Of a DNA stretch of 64,000 nt, positions 33,440 to 42,849 are shown in pieces. Within the stretch, counting starts at the first letter, position 1, and each line of letters begins with the position of its first letter. Where the stretch lies: positions 62,001-126,000 of the forward strand of contig NZ_PNOS01000004.1 of NCBI RefSeq assembly GCF_002869745.1. The letters are read 5' to 3'. The DNA is from Oceaniglobus roseus (lineage in GTDB: Bacteria > Pseudomonadota > Alphaproteobacteria > Rhodobacterales > Rhodobacteraceae). A program made the translations under genes and the position numbers. The notes under the pieces were generated by a model. It had not been told where the DNA came from and did no database searches. It saw nothing but the letters and a program-made list of their open reading frames with translations.

Positions 33440-34479
33440 TAGCCCCTTCGCCCCGCGCCTTCGTTCCGTTCGTCTCGGTCCAGCACATGATGCAGCTGAT
33501 CCACGAGATCGGCATCGAGGAGATGCTGCGCGGCATCGCCGCCGAGATTGAGGCCGACTTCCTGAGGTGGGAAAGTTTCGACAAGACCCCGCGCATCGCC
33601 TCGCACTCCGCCGAAGGGGTGATCGAGCTGATGCCGACCTCCGACGGCGACGTCTACGGGTTCAAGTACGTCAACGGCCATCCGAAGAACACGAAGACCG
33701 GCCTCCAGACGGTGACGGCCTTCGGGCTCTTGGCGGATGTCGCAACCGGATACCCGGTGCTTCTGTCGGAGATGACGATCCTGACCGCGCTCCGGACCGC
33801 CGCCATGTCGGCGCTGGCGGCGAAGCACTTGGCGCCGCGGGACGCGAAGGTCATGGCGATGATCGGCAACGGCGCACAGTGCGAATTCCAGGCGCTGGCC
33901 TTCAAGGCGGTCTGCGGGATCGACACGGTGCGCCTCTACGACATCGACAGCAAGGCCACCGGGAAGGCGATGCGGAACCTGCAGGGGCAGGGTCTGGAAC
34001 TCGTCGCCTGCGACAGCCCCGAGGCCTGCATCGAGGGCGCCGACATCATCACCACCTGCACCGCCGACAAGCAGTACGCGACGATCCTGACCGACAACAT
34101 GGTCGGCGCGGGTGTCCACATCAACGCCATCGGCGGCGACTGCCCCGGCAAGACCGAGCTGCACCGCGACATCCTGCTGCGCTCCTCCATCTTCGTCGAA
34201 TACCCGCCGCAGACCCGGGTCGAGGGCGAGATCCAGCAGTTCGACGACGACCACCCGGTGACAGAGCTGTGGCAGGTCATGGCGGGCACGGCCGAGGGGC
34301 GCACGTCGAAGGCGCAGATCACGCTGTTCGACTCGGTCGGCTTCGCCATCGAGGATTTCTCGGCGCTGCGCTACGTCCGGGCCCGGCTGAAGGACACCGG
34401 CCTGTTCCAGGAGCTCGACATGATCGCCGACCCCGACGATGCCCGCGACCTCTTCGGCATGGTTCAGCGCGCCGCCTGA
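33436..34479 (+). CDS. ornithine cyclodeaminase
   Basis: A 347-residue member of the mu-crystallin/OCD family that turns ornithine directly into proline and ammonia with NAD. Seen: substrate-side HSAEGVIELMPTSDGDVYGF and NGHPKNTKTGLQTVTAFGLL, the nucleotide-binding AMIGNGAQCEFQALAFK (Rossmann GxGxxx), and GVHINAIGGDCPGKTEL. It overlaps arginase by ATGA, so arginine to proline is encoded by two coupled genes. Its 3' end overlaps the convergent thioesterase gene by 16 bases. Confidence 0.93.
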   Translation: MIAPSPRAFVPFVSVQHMMQLIHEIGIEEMLRGIAAEIEADFLRWESFDKTPRIASHSAEGVIELMPTSDGDVYGFKYVNGHPKNTKTGLQTVTAFGLLADVATGYPVLLSEMTILTALRTAAMSALAAKHLAPRDAKVMAMIGNGAQCEFQALAFKAVCGIDTVRLYDIDSKATGKAMRNLQGQGLELVACDSPEACIEGADIITTCTADKQYATILTDNMVGAGVHINAIGGDCPGKTELHRDILLRSSIFVEYPPQTRVEGEIQQFDDDHPVTELWQVMAGTAEGRTSKAQITLFDSVGFAIEDFSALRYVRARLKDTGLFQELDMIADPDDARDLFGMVQRAA

Positions 34480-34901
34480 GGTCTTGCGGGCGGGATCGAA
34501 TAGGTGAGCGAGGCCCGGGCCACCGGCGCCGCGACCCCTTCCGAGAAGATCAGCACGTCGCCCACCGCCAGCACCCGGCCCAGCTTCAGCAGCCGCGCCT
34601 CGGCCACCAGCGGCACCCCCGCGGCGGGCTTCCTCATGAAGTCGATCGAGCAGTTCGTCGTCACGCTCAAGGCCTCCGGCCCGATCCGGGCGAGGATCGC
34701 GAGGTAGATCGCGACATCGGCCAGCGCGAACATCGACGGCCCCGACACCGTGCCGCCGGGGCGCAAGTGGCGCTCGGCCACGTCGAGGCGCACGCGCAGC
34801 AGGTCGGGCTCCGCCGCCACCACGGTGAAATCAGCCGCCACCTGCGGGAATGCCTCGGCCAGGAAGGCGGTCAGCGCGTCCGCGTCCATCTTCAGTGTCA
34901 T
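34464..34901 (-). CDS. PaaI-type hotdog thioesterase
   Basis: A 145-residue acyl-CoA thioesterase-like protein with a single hotdog fold. Seen: RPGGTVSGPSMFALADVAIY, with the acidic residue expected at the active site, and TTNCSIDFMRKPAAGVPLVA. It has no signal peptide. A GGGAGA ribosome site precedes the ATG at 34901 (minus strand). It is divergent from the enoyl-CoA hydratase gene by 56 bases. The acyl substrate cannot be read from sequence. Confidence 0.88.
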   Translation of the reverse strand: MTLKMDADALTAFLAEAFPQVAADFTVVAAEPDLLRVRLDVAERHLRPGGTVSGPSMFALADVAIYLAILARIGPEALSVTTNCSIDFMRKPAAGVPLVAEARLLKLGRVLAVGDVLIFSEGVAAPVARASLTYSIPPARPQAAR

Positions 34902-34957
34902 GCTTTCTCCCGCCGCTCTGCCGCGCTAGACTTGCCGCAAAGCCGGTGGAGGACAAG

Positions 34958-35743
34958 ATGGCGATCCTTGAGAGAGAAGACCGTGGCGCGGTGGCGCAGC
35001 TGACGCTGAACTCGCCCGCGAACCTCAACGCGCTGTCGGACGCGATGCTGGCCGAGCTGAAGTCCGCGTTTACGGCCCTGGCCGAGGACAGGGCGATCCG
35101 CGTCGTGGTCATCGCGGGGGCCGGGAAAGCCTTCTGCGCGGGGCACGACCTGAAGGAGATGACGGCGGCAAGGGCGCAGGCCGATGGTGGCGCCGCCGCC
35201 TTCGCCGACCTGTTCAGCCGCTGCTCGGAGGTCATGCAGATGATCCCCGAACTGCCGCAGCCGGTGATCGCCCGGGTCCACGGCATCGCCACCGCCGCGG
35301 GCTGCCAGCTTGTCGCCACCTGCGATCTGGCGGTCGCGGCCGAGGATACGCGCTTCGGCGTCAACGGGGTGAACATCGGCCTGTTCTGCTCGACCCCCAT
35401 GGTCGCGCTCTCCCGCAACATACCCCGCAAGCAGGCGTTCGAGATGCTGACCACCGGCAGCTTCATCACCGCCGCCCGCGCGGTGGAACTGGGCCTGATA
35501 AACCGGGCCGTGGCGCCGGAGCGGCTGGAGGCGGAGACGGCCGATCTGGCCGACACCATCGCCGCGAAGCTCGGCAGCGCGGTCCGGATCGGCAAGCGCG
35601 CCTTCTACGAACAGCTCGAGATGGACCTCGCCGCCGCCTATGCCCACACCGGGCAGGTCATGGTGACCAACATGCTGCGCGAGGACACCGCCGAGGGTAT
35701 CGGCGCCTTCCTCGAGAAGCGCGCCCCGGCGTGGAGCGTCTGA
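34958..35743 (+). CDS. enoyl-CoA hydratase/isomerase family protein
   Basis: A 261-residue crotonase-fold protein. Seen: VVVIAGAGKAFCAGHDLKEM (oxyanion hole and substrate contact), HGIATAAGCQLVATCDLAVA, and the hexamer helix region AFEMLTTGSFITAARAVELG. The glutamate at the first catalytic position of true hydratases is not clearly present in the QLVATCDLAVA segment, so another acyl-CoA reaction is possible; the protein most resembles the ECHDC3-like subgroup. A GGAGGAC ribosome site precedes the ATG. It is divergent from the thioesterase, so the two may be acyl-CoA partners. Confidence 0.85.
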   Translation: MAILEREDRGAVAQLTLNSPANLNALSDAMLAELKSAFTALAEDRAIRVVVIAGAGKAFCAGHDLKEMTAARAQADGGAAAFADLFSRCSEVMQMIPELPQPVIARVHGIATAAGCQLVATCDLAVAAEDTRFGVNGVNIGLFCSTPMVALSRNIPRKQAFEMLTTGSFITAARAVELGLINRAVAPERLEAETADLADTIAAKLGSAVRIGKRAFYEQLEMDLAAAYAHTGQVMVTNMLREDTAEGIGAFLEKRAPAWSV

Positions 35744-36381
35744 AGGCAGGCCGTCCGACCGGTTTCGAATTGATTCGAACACCATCGTTCGAAATCTGCC
35801 ATCAATCCCGCCATGCCTGCGCCATTGATGCCCGGACCGTGTCGGCAATGTGGCAAGATCAAGACGGCATGAGCCTTCGGAAGGCCAATTCTTAAGAGGT
35901 ATGGCATCGTTTCCGGATCGCGCCGCCAAGAGTGGTGACTCCGAAGCGCGTCACCCCTCTTCTCTCGAAAAACTGGACCGTAGACGCAGCGGCGCGGGGA
36001 CGTCTGTCGCGCTCATGGAAACAAAATGCCGTGATCGGGGGTCTGGCGTGGGAAAGAAAGGCCGCGACAAGGCCGCCGTGCATCCCTTCGATGCCAATTT
36101 TCGGACAATTTTGTCCTTGGTGGCTTCGGGCGTTCCAGTAGATTGACCCTGCGAACTGGGTTTTCGAAGTGTCGTTGGGGGACGACCGGACCGGCCAGGG
36201 GAGAAAACTCCGAAGATCGGTCGAACAAAGGTCTGCTGCGAGCGGTCATCGCTTGGGCAAAGCACGATTTCGCGTCCCTTCAGGGGCGCTGGTGAGGGCG
36301 AGGGCGGTCGAGCCGTCTGCGTTTTGAATGTGGATTTCGACGCCGCCGCGGGTTGCGCGTTGCAATGGATGGAGCCGTACG
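35744..36381. other. 638-base gene-free region upstream of the RTX gene
   Basis: It holds several weak ORFs up to 98 codons, but none has the genome's G/C-ending codons or a convincing ribosome site. It does hold three TTCGAA sextamers (35764, 35774, 35788) and the palindrome at 36103. It probably contains the promoter of the RTX-Hint gene, and its base composition is lower in GC than its neighbours. Confidence 0.6.
36103..36116. promoter_or_regulatory. palindrome GGACAATTTTGTCC
   Basis: A perfect 14-base inverted repeat, 266 bases before the RTX-Hint start, in the AT-rich part of the gene-free region. A regulator site is possible but no protein can be named. Confidence 0.35.
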
Positions 36382-39300
36382 ATGAAGAATGACGATTACA
36401 CCCCCGAGGACACGGCCGCGGAACTGGATTGCAATCCCGTCACGCCCCCGTCCAGCGGGCCGAACGGCATCGTGTCCGGCGACCAGAACGCAGACAAGGA
36501 CGACCTGATCGACGTCAACTACCTCGACGATCCGGAAGGCGACCGTGTCGACAACAACGACGCCGTCTTCGGCAACGTCGGAAGCAACGACGACCTGATC
36601 AAGGCGGGGGTCGGCAACGACACCATCTATGCGGGCGAGGGCAACGACGACGCCTACGGCCAGGACGGCGACGACGAGATCCACGGCGGCGCGGGCGAGG
36701 ACACGCTGCGCGGCGGCGATGGCAACGACACGCTGCAGGGCGACGGCGGGCTGAACTATCTCGAAGGCGGCGCGGGCGACGACGTGTTCATCGCGGGCGA
36801 GGGCGCCGACAGCTTCTTCGGCAACACCGGGCTCGACACAATCGATTATTCCGCCTCCGACGCGGGCGTGAACATCGACCTCGCCGCGAACACCCTTTCG
36901 GGCGGCGCGGCCGGCAACGATTCGATCAACGACAGCGTCGAGGGCATCATCGGCTCCGACTTCGACGACACCCTGCGGGGCGGCGACGGCCTCAACGTCT
37001 TCGACGGCGGCAAGGGCAACGACCAGATCGCGGCCGGTGTCGAGGACACCGTGAACGGCGGCGACGGCGACGACAGCTTCACCATCGACCAGAACCAGCT
37101 GGGCGCAGGGCAGACGATCTTCATCACCGGCGGCGAGGGCGACGAGACGGTGGGCGACACGCTCGACCTCACCGGCCTGATCAGCGATGCGAGCCAGGTC
37201 AGCTACACCAACTCCGATCCCGGCGCGGGCGGCGGCCTGGCGGGCGTGGCGACGCTCGACGACGGCACCATCGTCGACTTCAAGGAGATCGAGACCCTGC
37301 TTGGCGTCGGCCCGGCGCTGGACGGCATCGTCGAAGGCACCACCGGCGACGACCTGATCGACCTCGGCTACACCGGCGATCCCGAAGGCGACCGGATCGA
37401 CAACAGCGACGCGATCCTCGGCAACCCCGGCAGCAACGACGACATCGTCGAGGCCTACGAGGGCGACGACACGGTCCATGCGATGGACGGCGACGACAAC
37501 GTCGACGGCGGCGCGGGCGACGACTATCTCGACGGCGGCACCGGCAACGACACCCTGACCGACGACAGCGGTTCGGACACCGCCATCGGTGGCGACGGCG
37601 ACGACCTGATCGACGTCGCGGGCAACGACCCGGCGCTGGACGATCCGGTGGCCGTGATCCCCGGCGTTCTCGAACCCGACGCCTTCCCGAACGACGACCG
37701 CGACTCGGTCGAGGGCGGCGCGGGCAACGACACCATCATGACTGGCGACGACCGCGACACCGTCCATGGCGGCGACGGCGACGACTCGATCATGGCAGGG
37801 ATCGACAACGATCTGGTCTACGGCGGTGCCGGCAACGACTATATCGACGATCTCCAGGGCGCCGACACGATCTACGGCAACGACGGCAACGACACGATCA
37901 TCGCGGGCATCGACACCCTGTCCGACTATGTCGGCGACGACCCGAACAACCTGCCGGGCCAGTCCGACCCGAACCAGGAGGACGGGCGCGACTTCGTCGA
38001 CGGCGGCGACGGCGACGACTCGATCCGCACCGGCGACGACCGCGACACGGTCGTCGGCGGCCTCGGCAACGACTTCGTGAACGCGGGCATCGACGACGAC
38101 AGCGTGGACGGCGGCGCGGGCAACGACATGCTCATCGGCTCCCACGGCTCCGACACGATCAACGCGGGCGCGGGCGACGACACCGTCTACGGCGGCTTCG
38201 GCCCCGAGCCGATCCCCGGCTTCGACGGCGAGATCCCGGACGCCACCGATCCACAGCCGCTGAACGGACGCGACTTCGTCAACGCCGGTGCAGGCAACGA
38301 CCTGGTCTACGGCGAGGACGACAACGACACCCTGCTCGGCGGGTCGGGCAACGACACCATCGACGGCGGCGTGGACGATGACAGCATCGTCGGCGGCGGC
38401 GGCGAGGACTCGGTGGTCGGCGGCGAGGGCGACGACTATGTCGCGGGCGGCGCGCAGGACGACACCGTGGAAGGCGGCGCAGGCAACGACACCCTGTCGG
38501 GTGGCCAAGGCAACGACTTCATGCTCGGCGGCACCGGTGACGACAGCATCGACGGCAACCAAGGCGACGACATCATCGACGGCGGCATGGGCAACGACAC
38601 CATCGTCGGCGGCTTCGGCAACGACGCGGTGACCGGCGGCGACGGCGACGACAGCATCGTCGGCGGCGCGGGCGAGGATATCCTGTCCGGCGGCGTCGGC
38701 GACGACACGGTGGAAGGCAACGACGGCGAGGACACCATCGCCGGCAACGGCGGCAGCGACTTCCTGTCGGGCGCCGACGATGCCGACACCTTCACCGACC
38801 TGAACGGCGGCGACACTGTGTCGGGCGGGGCGGGCTTCGGCCCCACAAGCCAGGACTTCGACACGCTGGACCTCACCGGCTCGATCGGGGCCACCTCGGG
38901 CGCCGTGCGCTACGAGTTGCAGGATGTCACCACCGACAGCGACGGCAACGGCATCGACGGCACCGTGGTGTACTTCGACGGCAACGGCGACGAGGCCGGG
39001 CGCATCGACTTCACCAACATCGAGCAGATCATCCCCTGCTTCACCCCCGGCAGCCTGATCGCGACCCCGCGGGGCGAACGTCCGGTGGAAGAGCTGAAGG
39101 CCGGCGACCGGGTCATCACCCGCGACAACGGCATCCAGGAGATCGCCTGGGTCGGTGCAAAGTCCATCGACCGCCGCGAACTGGCCGCCAGCCCGCACAT
39201 GCAGCCGGTGCTGATCCGCGCCGGCGCCCTGGGCCACGGCCTGCCCGAGCGGGACATGCTGGTGTCGCCGAACCACCGCGTGCTCGTGGCCAACGACAAG

Positions 39301-39618
39301 ACCGCCCTCTACTTCGAGGAGCGCGAGGTTCTGGTCGCGGCGAAGCACCTGGTCGACGGCAAGGGCATCGTCTCGGTCGAGGCCAGCCAGACGACCTATA
39401 TCCACTTCATGTTCGAGCAGCACGAAGTGGTCCTGTCCGATGGCGCCTGGACCGAAAGCTTCCAGCCCGGCGACTACTCGCTGAAGGGGATCGGCAACGC
39501 GCAGCGCTCCGAGATCCTGGAGCTGTTCCCCGAGCTGGAGCACGCCACCGGCATCAAGAACTACGAGTCGGCCCGCCGGACGCTGAAGAAGCACGAGGCG
39601 AAGCTGCTGGTGAAGTGA
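36382..39618 (+). CDS. RTX-type calcium-binding protein with Hint domain
   Basis: A 1078-residue, very acidic protein. Residues about 40 to 860 hold calcium-binding nonapeptide-like repeats (many GNDTIxGGxGDDxI units, for example GGGGEDSVVGGEGDDYVAGG). A module starting DDLIDVNYLDDPEGDRVDNN near residue 40 recurs as DDLIDLGYTGDPEGDRIDNS at residue 323. From Cys886 (PCFTPGSLIATPRGERPVEEL) there is a Hint domain, with SPNHRVLV matching the conserved histidine block. No signal peptide is seen, consistent with a type I secretion signal. No type I exporter genes flank it. GGAG at 36369-36372 is the ribosome site; a terminator follows at 39724. Confidence 0.88.
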   Translation: MKNDDYTPEDTAAELDCNPVTPPSSGPNGIVSGDQNADKDDLIDVNYLDDPEGDRVDNNDAVFGNVGSNDDLIKAGVGNDTIYAGEGNDDAYGQDGDDEIHGGAGEDTLRGGDGNDTLQGDGGLNYLEGGAGDDVFIAGEGADSFFGNTGLDTIDYSASDAGVNIDLAANTLSGGAAGNDSINDSVEGIIGSDFDDTLRGGDGLNVFDGGKGNDQIAAGVEDTVNGGDGDDSFTIDQNQLGAGQTIFITGGEGDETVGDTLDLTGLISDASQVSYTNSDPGAGGGLAGVATLDDGTIVDFKEIETLLGVGPALDGIVEGTTGDDLIDLGYTGDPEGDRIDNSDAILGNPGSNDDIVEAYEGDDTVHAMDGDDNVDGGAGDDYLDGGTGNDTLTDDSGSDTAIGGDGDDLIDVAGNDPALDDPVAVIPGVLEPDAFPNDDRDSVEGGAGNDTIMTGDDRDTVHGGDGDDSIMAGIDNDLVYGGAGNDYIDDLQGADTIYGNDGNDTIIAGIDTLSDYVGDDPNNLPGQSDPNQEDGRDFVDGGDGDDSIRTGDDRDTVVGGLGNDFVNAGIDDDSVDGGAGNDMLIGSHGSDTINAGAGDDTVYGGFGPEPIPGFDGEIPDATDPQPLNGRDFVNAGAGNDLVYGEDDNDTLLGGSGNDTIDGGVDDDSIVGGGGEDSVVGGEGDDYVAGGAQDDTVEGGAGNDTLSGGQGNDFMLGGTGDDSIDGNQGDDIIDGGMGNDTIVGGFGNDAVTGGDGDDSIVGGAGEDILSGGVGDDTVEGNDGEDTIAGNGGSDFLSGADDADTFTDLNGGDTVSGGAGFGPTSQDFDTLDLTGSIGATSGAVRYELQDVTTDSDGNGIDGTVVYFDGNGDEAGRIDFTNIEQIIPCFTPGSLIATPRGERPVEELKAGDRVITRDNGIQEIAWVGAKSIDRRELAASPHMQPVLIRAGALGHGLPERDMLVSPNHRVLVANDKTALYFEEREVLVAAKHLVDGKGIVSVEASQTTYIHFMFEQHEVVLSDGAWTESFQPGDYSLKGIGNAQRSEILELFPELEHATGIKNYESARRTLKKHEAKLLVK

Positions 39619-39723
39619 CAGGAACGCCGGTGTGGTGGCCGGAGGGGTTCGGCCGCCGCACCCCGCACGGCATGTGCGGACAGGCGTGGACATCGTCGTC
39701 TCGGGGTTGTCGCCGATGTTCCA

Positions 39724-39755
39724 GCCCGGATCCATGGATCCGGGCCTTTCCTTTC
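39724..39755 (+). terminator. rho-independent terminator of the RTX-Hint gene
   Basis: GCCCGGATCCATGGATCCGGGC (39724-39745, a perfect palindrome given here as its two halves GCCCGGATCCA and TGGATCCGGGC) is followed by CTTTCCTTTC. It lies 106 bases after the RTX-Hint stop, and 42 bases before the end of the convergent mobA-like gene. Confidence 0.7.
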
Positions 39756-39786
39756 GGGTCAGGTCGGTTGCAGGATCGGGCCCGTG

Positions 39787-40392
39787 TCAGTCCCGCCACG
39801 CCCTCCAGGCCGCCCAGTCCTCGGGCGTGTCGAGGTCGGTCAGCGCCCGTCGGTCCGGCAGCGCCAGCAGCTTCAGGCGGTGCGCCTCGGCTTTCAGGAT
39901 CTCCTTTGCCCCCGTATCGCCCTTCAGGCGCTCGAAGGCGGGCAGGGTGTCGGGCGGGAAGATCACCGGATGGCCCGGCGTGCCGTCCGCACCGGCCGCG
40001 CGCACCAGCGCCGTGCCGCCGTGGTTGCGATAGGCGTCGAGCAGCCGGTCGAGGTCCGCGGCCCCGATCTCGGGCATGTCGGCGAGCATCACCAGCACCG
40101 CCGCCCGCGGATCCGCAGCGGCCACGCCGGCCTTCAGGCTCTCGCCCATGCCCTCGGCCGCGCGCGCCACTTCCAGGATCCGAAGGTCGAGCCCGGCCAG
40201 CGCGCGCCGCCGGGCCGCGGCATCGGGGGGAAGCGTCACCAGCACCGGGCACCCCGTGGCGCAGGCCGCGCGGGCCTGACGCCGAAGCAGCGGCTCGCCC
40301 GCCACCGGCTCGAGCAGCTTGTCACGCCCCCGCATCCGCGTGGAGGATCCCGCCGCGGAAAGAAGGATCGTGACGGGAAGGGCGCTGCTCAT
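39787..40392 (-). CDS. MobA/MocA-like nucleotidyltransferase
   Basis: A 201-residue NTP transferase of the molybdenum cofactor cytidylyl/guanylyltransferase type. Seen: the N-terminal nucleotide-binding loop LLSAAGSSTRMRGRDKLLEP, VLVMLADMPEIGAADLDRLL and GTPGHPVIFPP. Such enzymes (MocA, MobA) attach CMP or GMP to molybdopterin, but close relatives have other roles. It starts seven bases after the livM stop on the same strand, so it is likely cotranscribed with the liv unit, although no functional link is obvious. Confidence 0.87.
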   Translation of the reverse strand: MSSALPVTILLSAAGSSTRMRGRDKLLEPVAGEPLLRRQARAACATGCPVLVTLPPDAAARRRALAGLDLRILEVARAAEGMGESLKAGVAAADPRAAVLVMLADMPEIGAADLDRLLDAYRNHGGTALVRAAGADGTPGHPVIFPPDTLPAFERLKGDTGAKEILKAEAHRLKLLALPDRRALTDLDTPEDWAAWRAWRD

Positions 40393-40399
40393 GTCGCGC

Positions 40400-41842
40400 T
40401 CATTTCTCCGGGATCAGACCCCGGGGCGAGAAGCGCAGCACCAGGAGCAGCACCACCCCCATGGTCAGGTAGCGCATGTAGGCCGCCGAATCCGCCAGGT
40501 GATCGCGCAGCATCGAGCCTTCGGGCAGGGGCCAGGTGACGATCTGCATGACCCAGGCGCCCATCGGTTCGACCTGGATCCACAGGAACCAGATCAGGAA
40601 CCCGCCCAGCACCGCGCCGAAGTTGTTGCCCGAGCCGCCGACGATCACCATGACCCAGATCAGGAAGGTGAAGCGCAGCGGCTGGTAGGTGCCCGGTGTC
40701 AGCTGGCCGTCGAGCGTCGTCATCATCGCGCCCGCCAGGCCGCAGACGGCGGAACCGAGAATGAACACCTGCAGATGGCGGCGGGTCACGTCCTTGCCCA
40801 TGGCCTCGGCCGCCACCTCGTTGTCGCGGATCGCCCGCATCATCCGCCCCCAGGGCGATTTCAGCGCCGCCTGGCTGAGCCAGAGCAGTGCGATCAGCAC
40901 GATGCCGAACAGCCCGGCATAGCAGAGCTTCACCGCGATGGACGAGGCCTCGACCGGATCCATCCCGAGATCCCGCGCGGTCTGCACGAAAGAGGCCGTG
41001 TCCTGGAGGTTCACCTCGTAAGGCACGGGGCGGGGCAGGCCGATCACGTTCTTCACGCCACGCGCCAGCCAGTCCTCGTTCTTCATCACCGCGATCACGA
41101 TCTCGGCGATGCCGAGGGTCGCGATGGCCAGGTAGTCGCTGCGCAGCCCGAGCGCCGTCTTGCCCACGATCCAGGCCGCCCCCGCCGCCAGCAGCCCGCC
41201 CACCGGCCAGCCGATCAGCACCGGCAGGCCCAGCCCGCCGAGATATCCCGTCGAAGCGGGATTGACCGCCTCCACCGCGGCGACGCCGGCGTCGAAGACG
41301 AAGCGGAACAGGAAGAAGCCGACAACCAGCAGCGCCACCATGCTCCAGCCCCGCGCGGCGCCCTTCGCCATCCGCTTCCACAGCACCACCGCCCCGGCGA
41401 TGGTGGCAGCGCCGATGGCAAGGCCGGCAAGCACGCGCAGACCGCCCGCCGCCCAGGCTTCGGCCACCGGCGGCATGCCCGTCAGCACGGCGCCAAGCCC
41501 GCCGAGGGCGACGAAGCCCATGATCCCGACGTTGAAGAGCCCGGCATAGCCCCACTGCATGTTCACGCCGAGCGCCATGATCGCGCTGATCAGGCCCATG
41601 TTGAAGATGCCAAGCGCCACGTTCCAGCCCTGCGTCGCGCCGGAATAGACCAGCAGCACCGCCACGATCGCGAACAGCGCCGCGTTCCTGAGGTCCGCCC
41701 GCCCGGCCGCTCCGCTGGCCGTCACGCCGAAGGCCAGAAGCCGCAGCGCCACCAGCAGCAGTGCCACCGCCGCGCCGCCGGCGAAATACCCGAGAGCCCC
41801 CAGAACGACGGCCTGCACCGCCACCATGCCCATGGAATTCAT
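40400..41842 (-). CDS. livM: branched-chain amino acid ABC transporter permease LivM
   Basis: A 480-residue inner-membrane permease. Seen: MNSMGMVAVQAVVLGALGYF, many hydrophobic helices, and the permease loop EAMGKDVTRRHLQVFILGSA that contacts the ATPase. It is longer than E. coli LivM (about 425), with an extra N-terminal hydrophobic region. Its start overlaps the livH stop by ATGA on the minus strand (41839-41842), so the two permeases are translationally coupled. The frame stays open far upstream, but that region is livH. Confidence 0.92.
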   Translation of the reverse strand: MNSMGMVAVQAVVLGALGYFAGGAAVALLLVALRLLAFGVTASGAAGRADLRNAALFAIVAVLLVYSGATQGWNVALGIFNMGLISAIMALGVNMQWGYAGLFNVGIMGFVALGGLGAVLTGMPPVAEAWAAGGLRVLAGLAIGAATIAGAVVLWKRMAKGAARGWSMVALLVVGFFLFRFVFDAGVAAVEAVNPASTGYLGGLGLPVLIGWPVGGLLAAGAAWIVGKTALGLRSDYLAIATLGIAEIVIAVMKNEDWLARGVKNVIGLPRPVPYEVNLQDTASFVQTARDLGMDPVEASSIAVKLCYAGLFGIVLIALLWLSQAALKSPWGRMMRAIRDNEVAAEAMGKDVTRRHLQVFILGSAVCGLAGAMMTTLDGQLTPGTYQPLRFTFLIWVMVIVGGSGNNFGAVLGGFLIWFLWIQVEPMGAWVMQIVTWPLPEGSMLRDHLADSAAYMRYLTMGVVLLLVLRFSPRGLIPEK

Positions 41843-42849
41843 ACCGATTTCCCCCGGAACAGACCTGTCGGACGGAACAGCAGCACCACGATCAGGATCG
41901 CGAAGCTGACCGCGAACTTGTAGTCGGTGGACAGAAGCTGCACCAACCCGTCCGGCTCCCATCCGCCGGGCGCGAGATAGCCCAGCACCTTCTTGAACGC
42001 GTAGGTCACCGTGACCTCGGAGAAGGCGATGAGGAAGCCCCCCGCGATCGCCCCGACGGGCGAGCCGAGACCGCCGACGATGGCCGAGGCGAAGACCGGC
42101 AGGAGCAGCTGGAAATAGACGAAGGGCCGGAACGACTTGTCGAGTCCGTAAAGCACGCCGGCCACCGTGGCGAGGGCCGCGACGATGATCCAGGTGATCG
42201 CCACCACCCGTTCGGGGTTGATGCCGGAAAGCAGCGCCAGGTCCTCGTTGTCCGAGAAGGCGCGCATCGACTTGCCCGTGCGGGTGCGGTTCAGGAACCA
42301 GAACAGCGCGATCACCACCACCACCGCCGTGACGACGGTGATCGCCTGCGAGGTCCGGAGCACCAGCGCCTCGTCCAGCCCGCTCCACTCCTTGAAGTCG
42401 CGGGCCGAGAAGACGAAGCGCGCGCCGTCCGCGAACTGCTGGTCGTCGGGGCCGATGATGAACCGCACCAGCCCGTTCATGATGAACATCACGCCCACCG
42501 ACACGATCACCAGGATCACCGGCGCCGCCTTCTGCCGCCGATAAAAGCGGTAGACCGCGCGGTCGGTCCCGAGCAGCAGCAGCGCGGTGACGGCAATGCC
42601 GAAGGGCAGGGCCAGCAGCGCCGTCGGCAGCACGCCGAAGCCGATCCCCCAGGACTGGAACGCCCAGGTGAACAGGATCGTCACCATCGCCCCGAAGGCC
42701 ATGGTGTCGCCGTGGGCGAAGTTCGAGAAGCGCAGGATGCCGTAGATCAGCGTGACCCCGAGCGCGCCGAGCGCAAGCTGCGCGCCGTAGGCGGCGCCGG
42801 GGATCAGGACGTAATTGGCCAGCGCCACGATGGCGTTCAACGGGTCCAT
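41839..42849 (-). CDS. livH: branched-chain amino acid ABC transporter permease LivH
   Basis: A 336-residue inner-membrane permease. Seen: ALGALGVTLIYGILRFSNFA, the family's first helix, FMAFGAMVTILF-type sequence, and RAFSDNEDLALLSGINPERV, the ATPase-contact loop. The start MDPLNAIVALANYVLIPGAA at 42849 overlaps the stop of the upstream small secreted protein (TGATG). Six extra codons upstream are possible. The gene lies in the liv unit behind the promoter near 43766. Confidence 0.92.
   Translation of the reverse strand: MDPLNAIVALANYVLIPGAAYGAQLALGALGVTLIYGILRFSNFAHGDTMAFGAMVTILFTWAFQSWGIGFGVLPTALLALPFGIAVTALLLLGTDRAVYRFYRRQKAAPVILVIVSVGVMFIMNGLVRFIIGPDDQQFADGARFVFSARDFKEWSGLDEALVLRTSQAITVVTAVVVVIALFWFLNRTRTGKSMRAFSDNEDLALLSGINPERVVAITWIIVAALATVAGVLYGLDKSFRPFVYFQLLLPVFASAIVGGLGSPVGAIAGGFLIAFSEVTVTYAFKKVLGYLAPGGWEPDGLVQLLSTDYKFAVSFAILIVVLLFRPTGLFRGKSV

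Noticed and set aside
35850-36146. A 98-codon frame starting MARSRRHEPSEGQ in the gene-free region before the RTX gene
   Set aside because: Codons do not show the G/C third-position bias, no ribosome site is suitable, and no family is recognised.
36650-38760. Repeat-dense DNA that could be mistaken for a CRISPR array
   Set aside because: The repeats are in-frame codons for calcium-binding nonapeptides, without constant repeats and unique spacers.
36280-39735. A 1151-codon open frame opposite the RTX-Hint gene
   Set aside because: It is the complement of Gly/Asp-rich repeats, which leaves no stop codons, and its product is a V/A/D repeat with no start signal.
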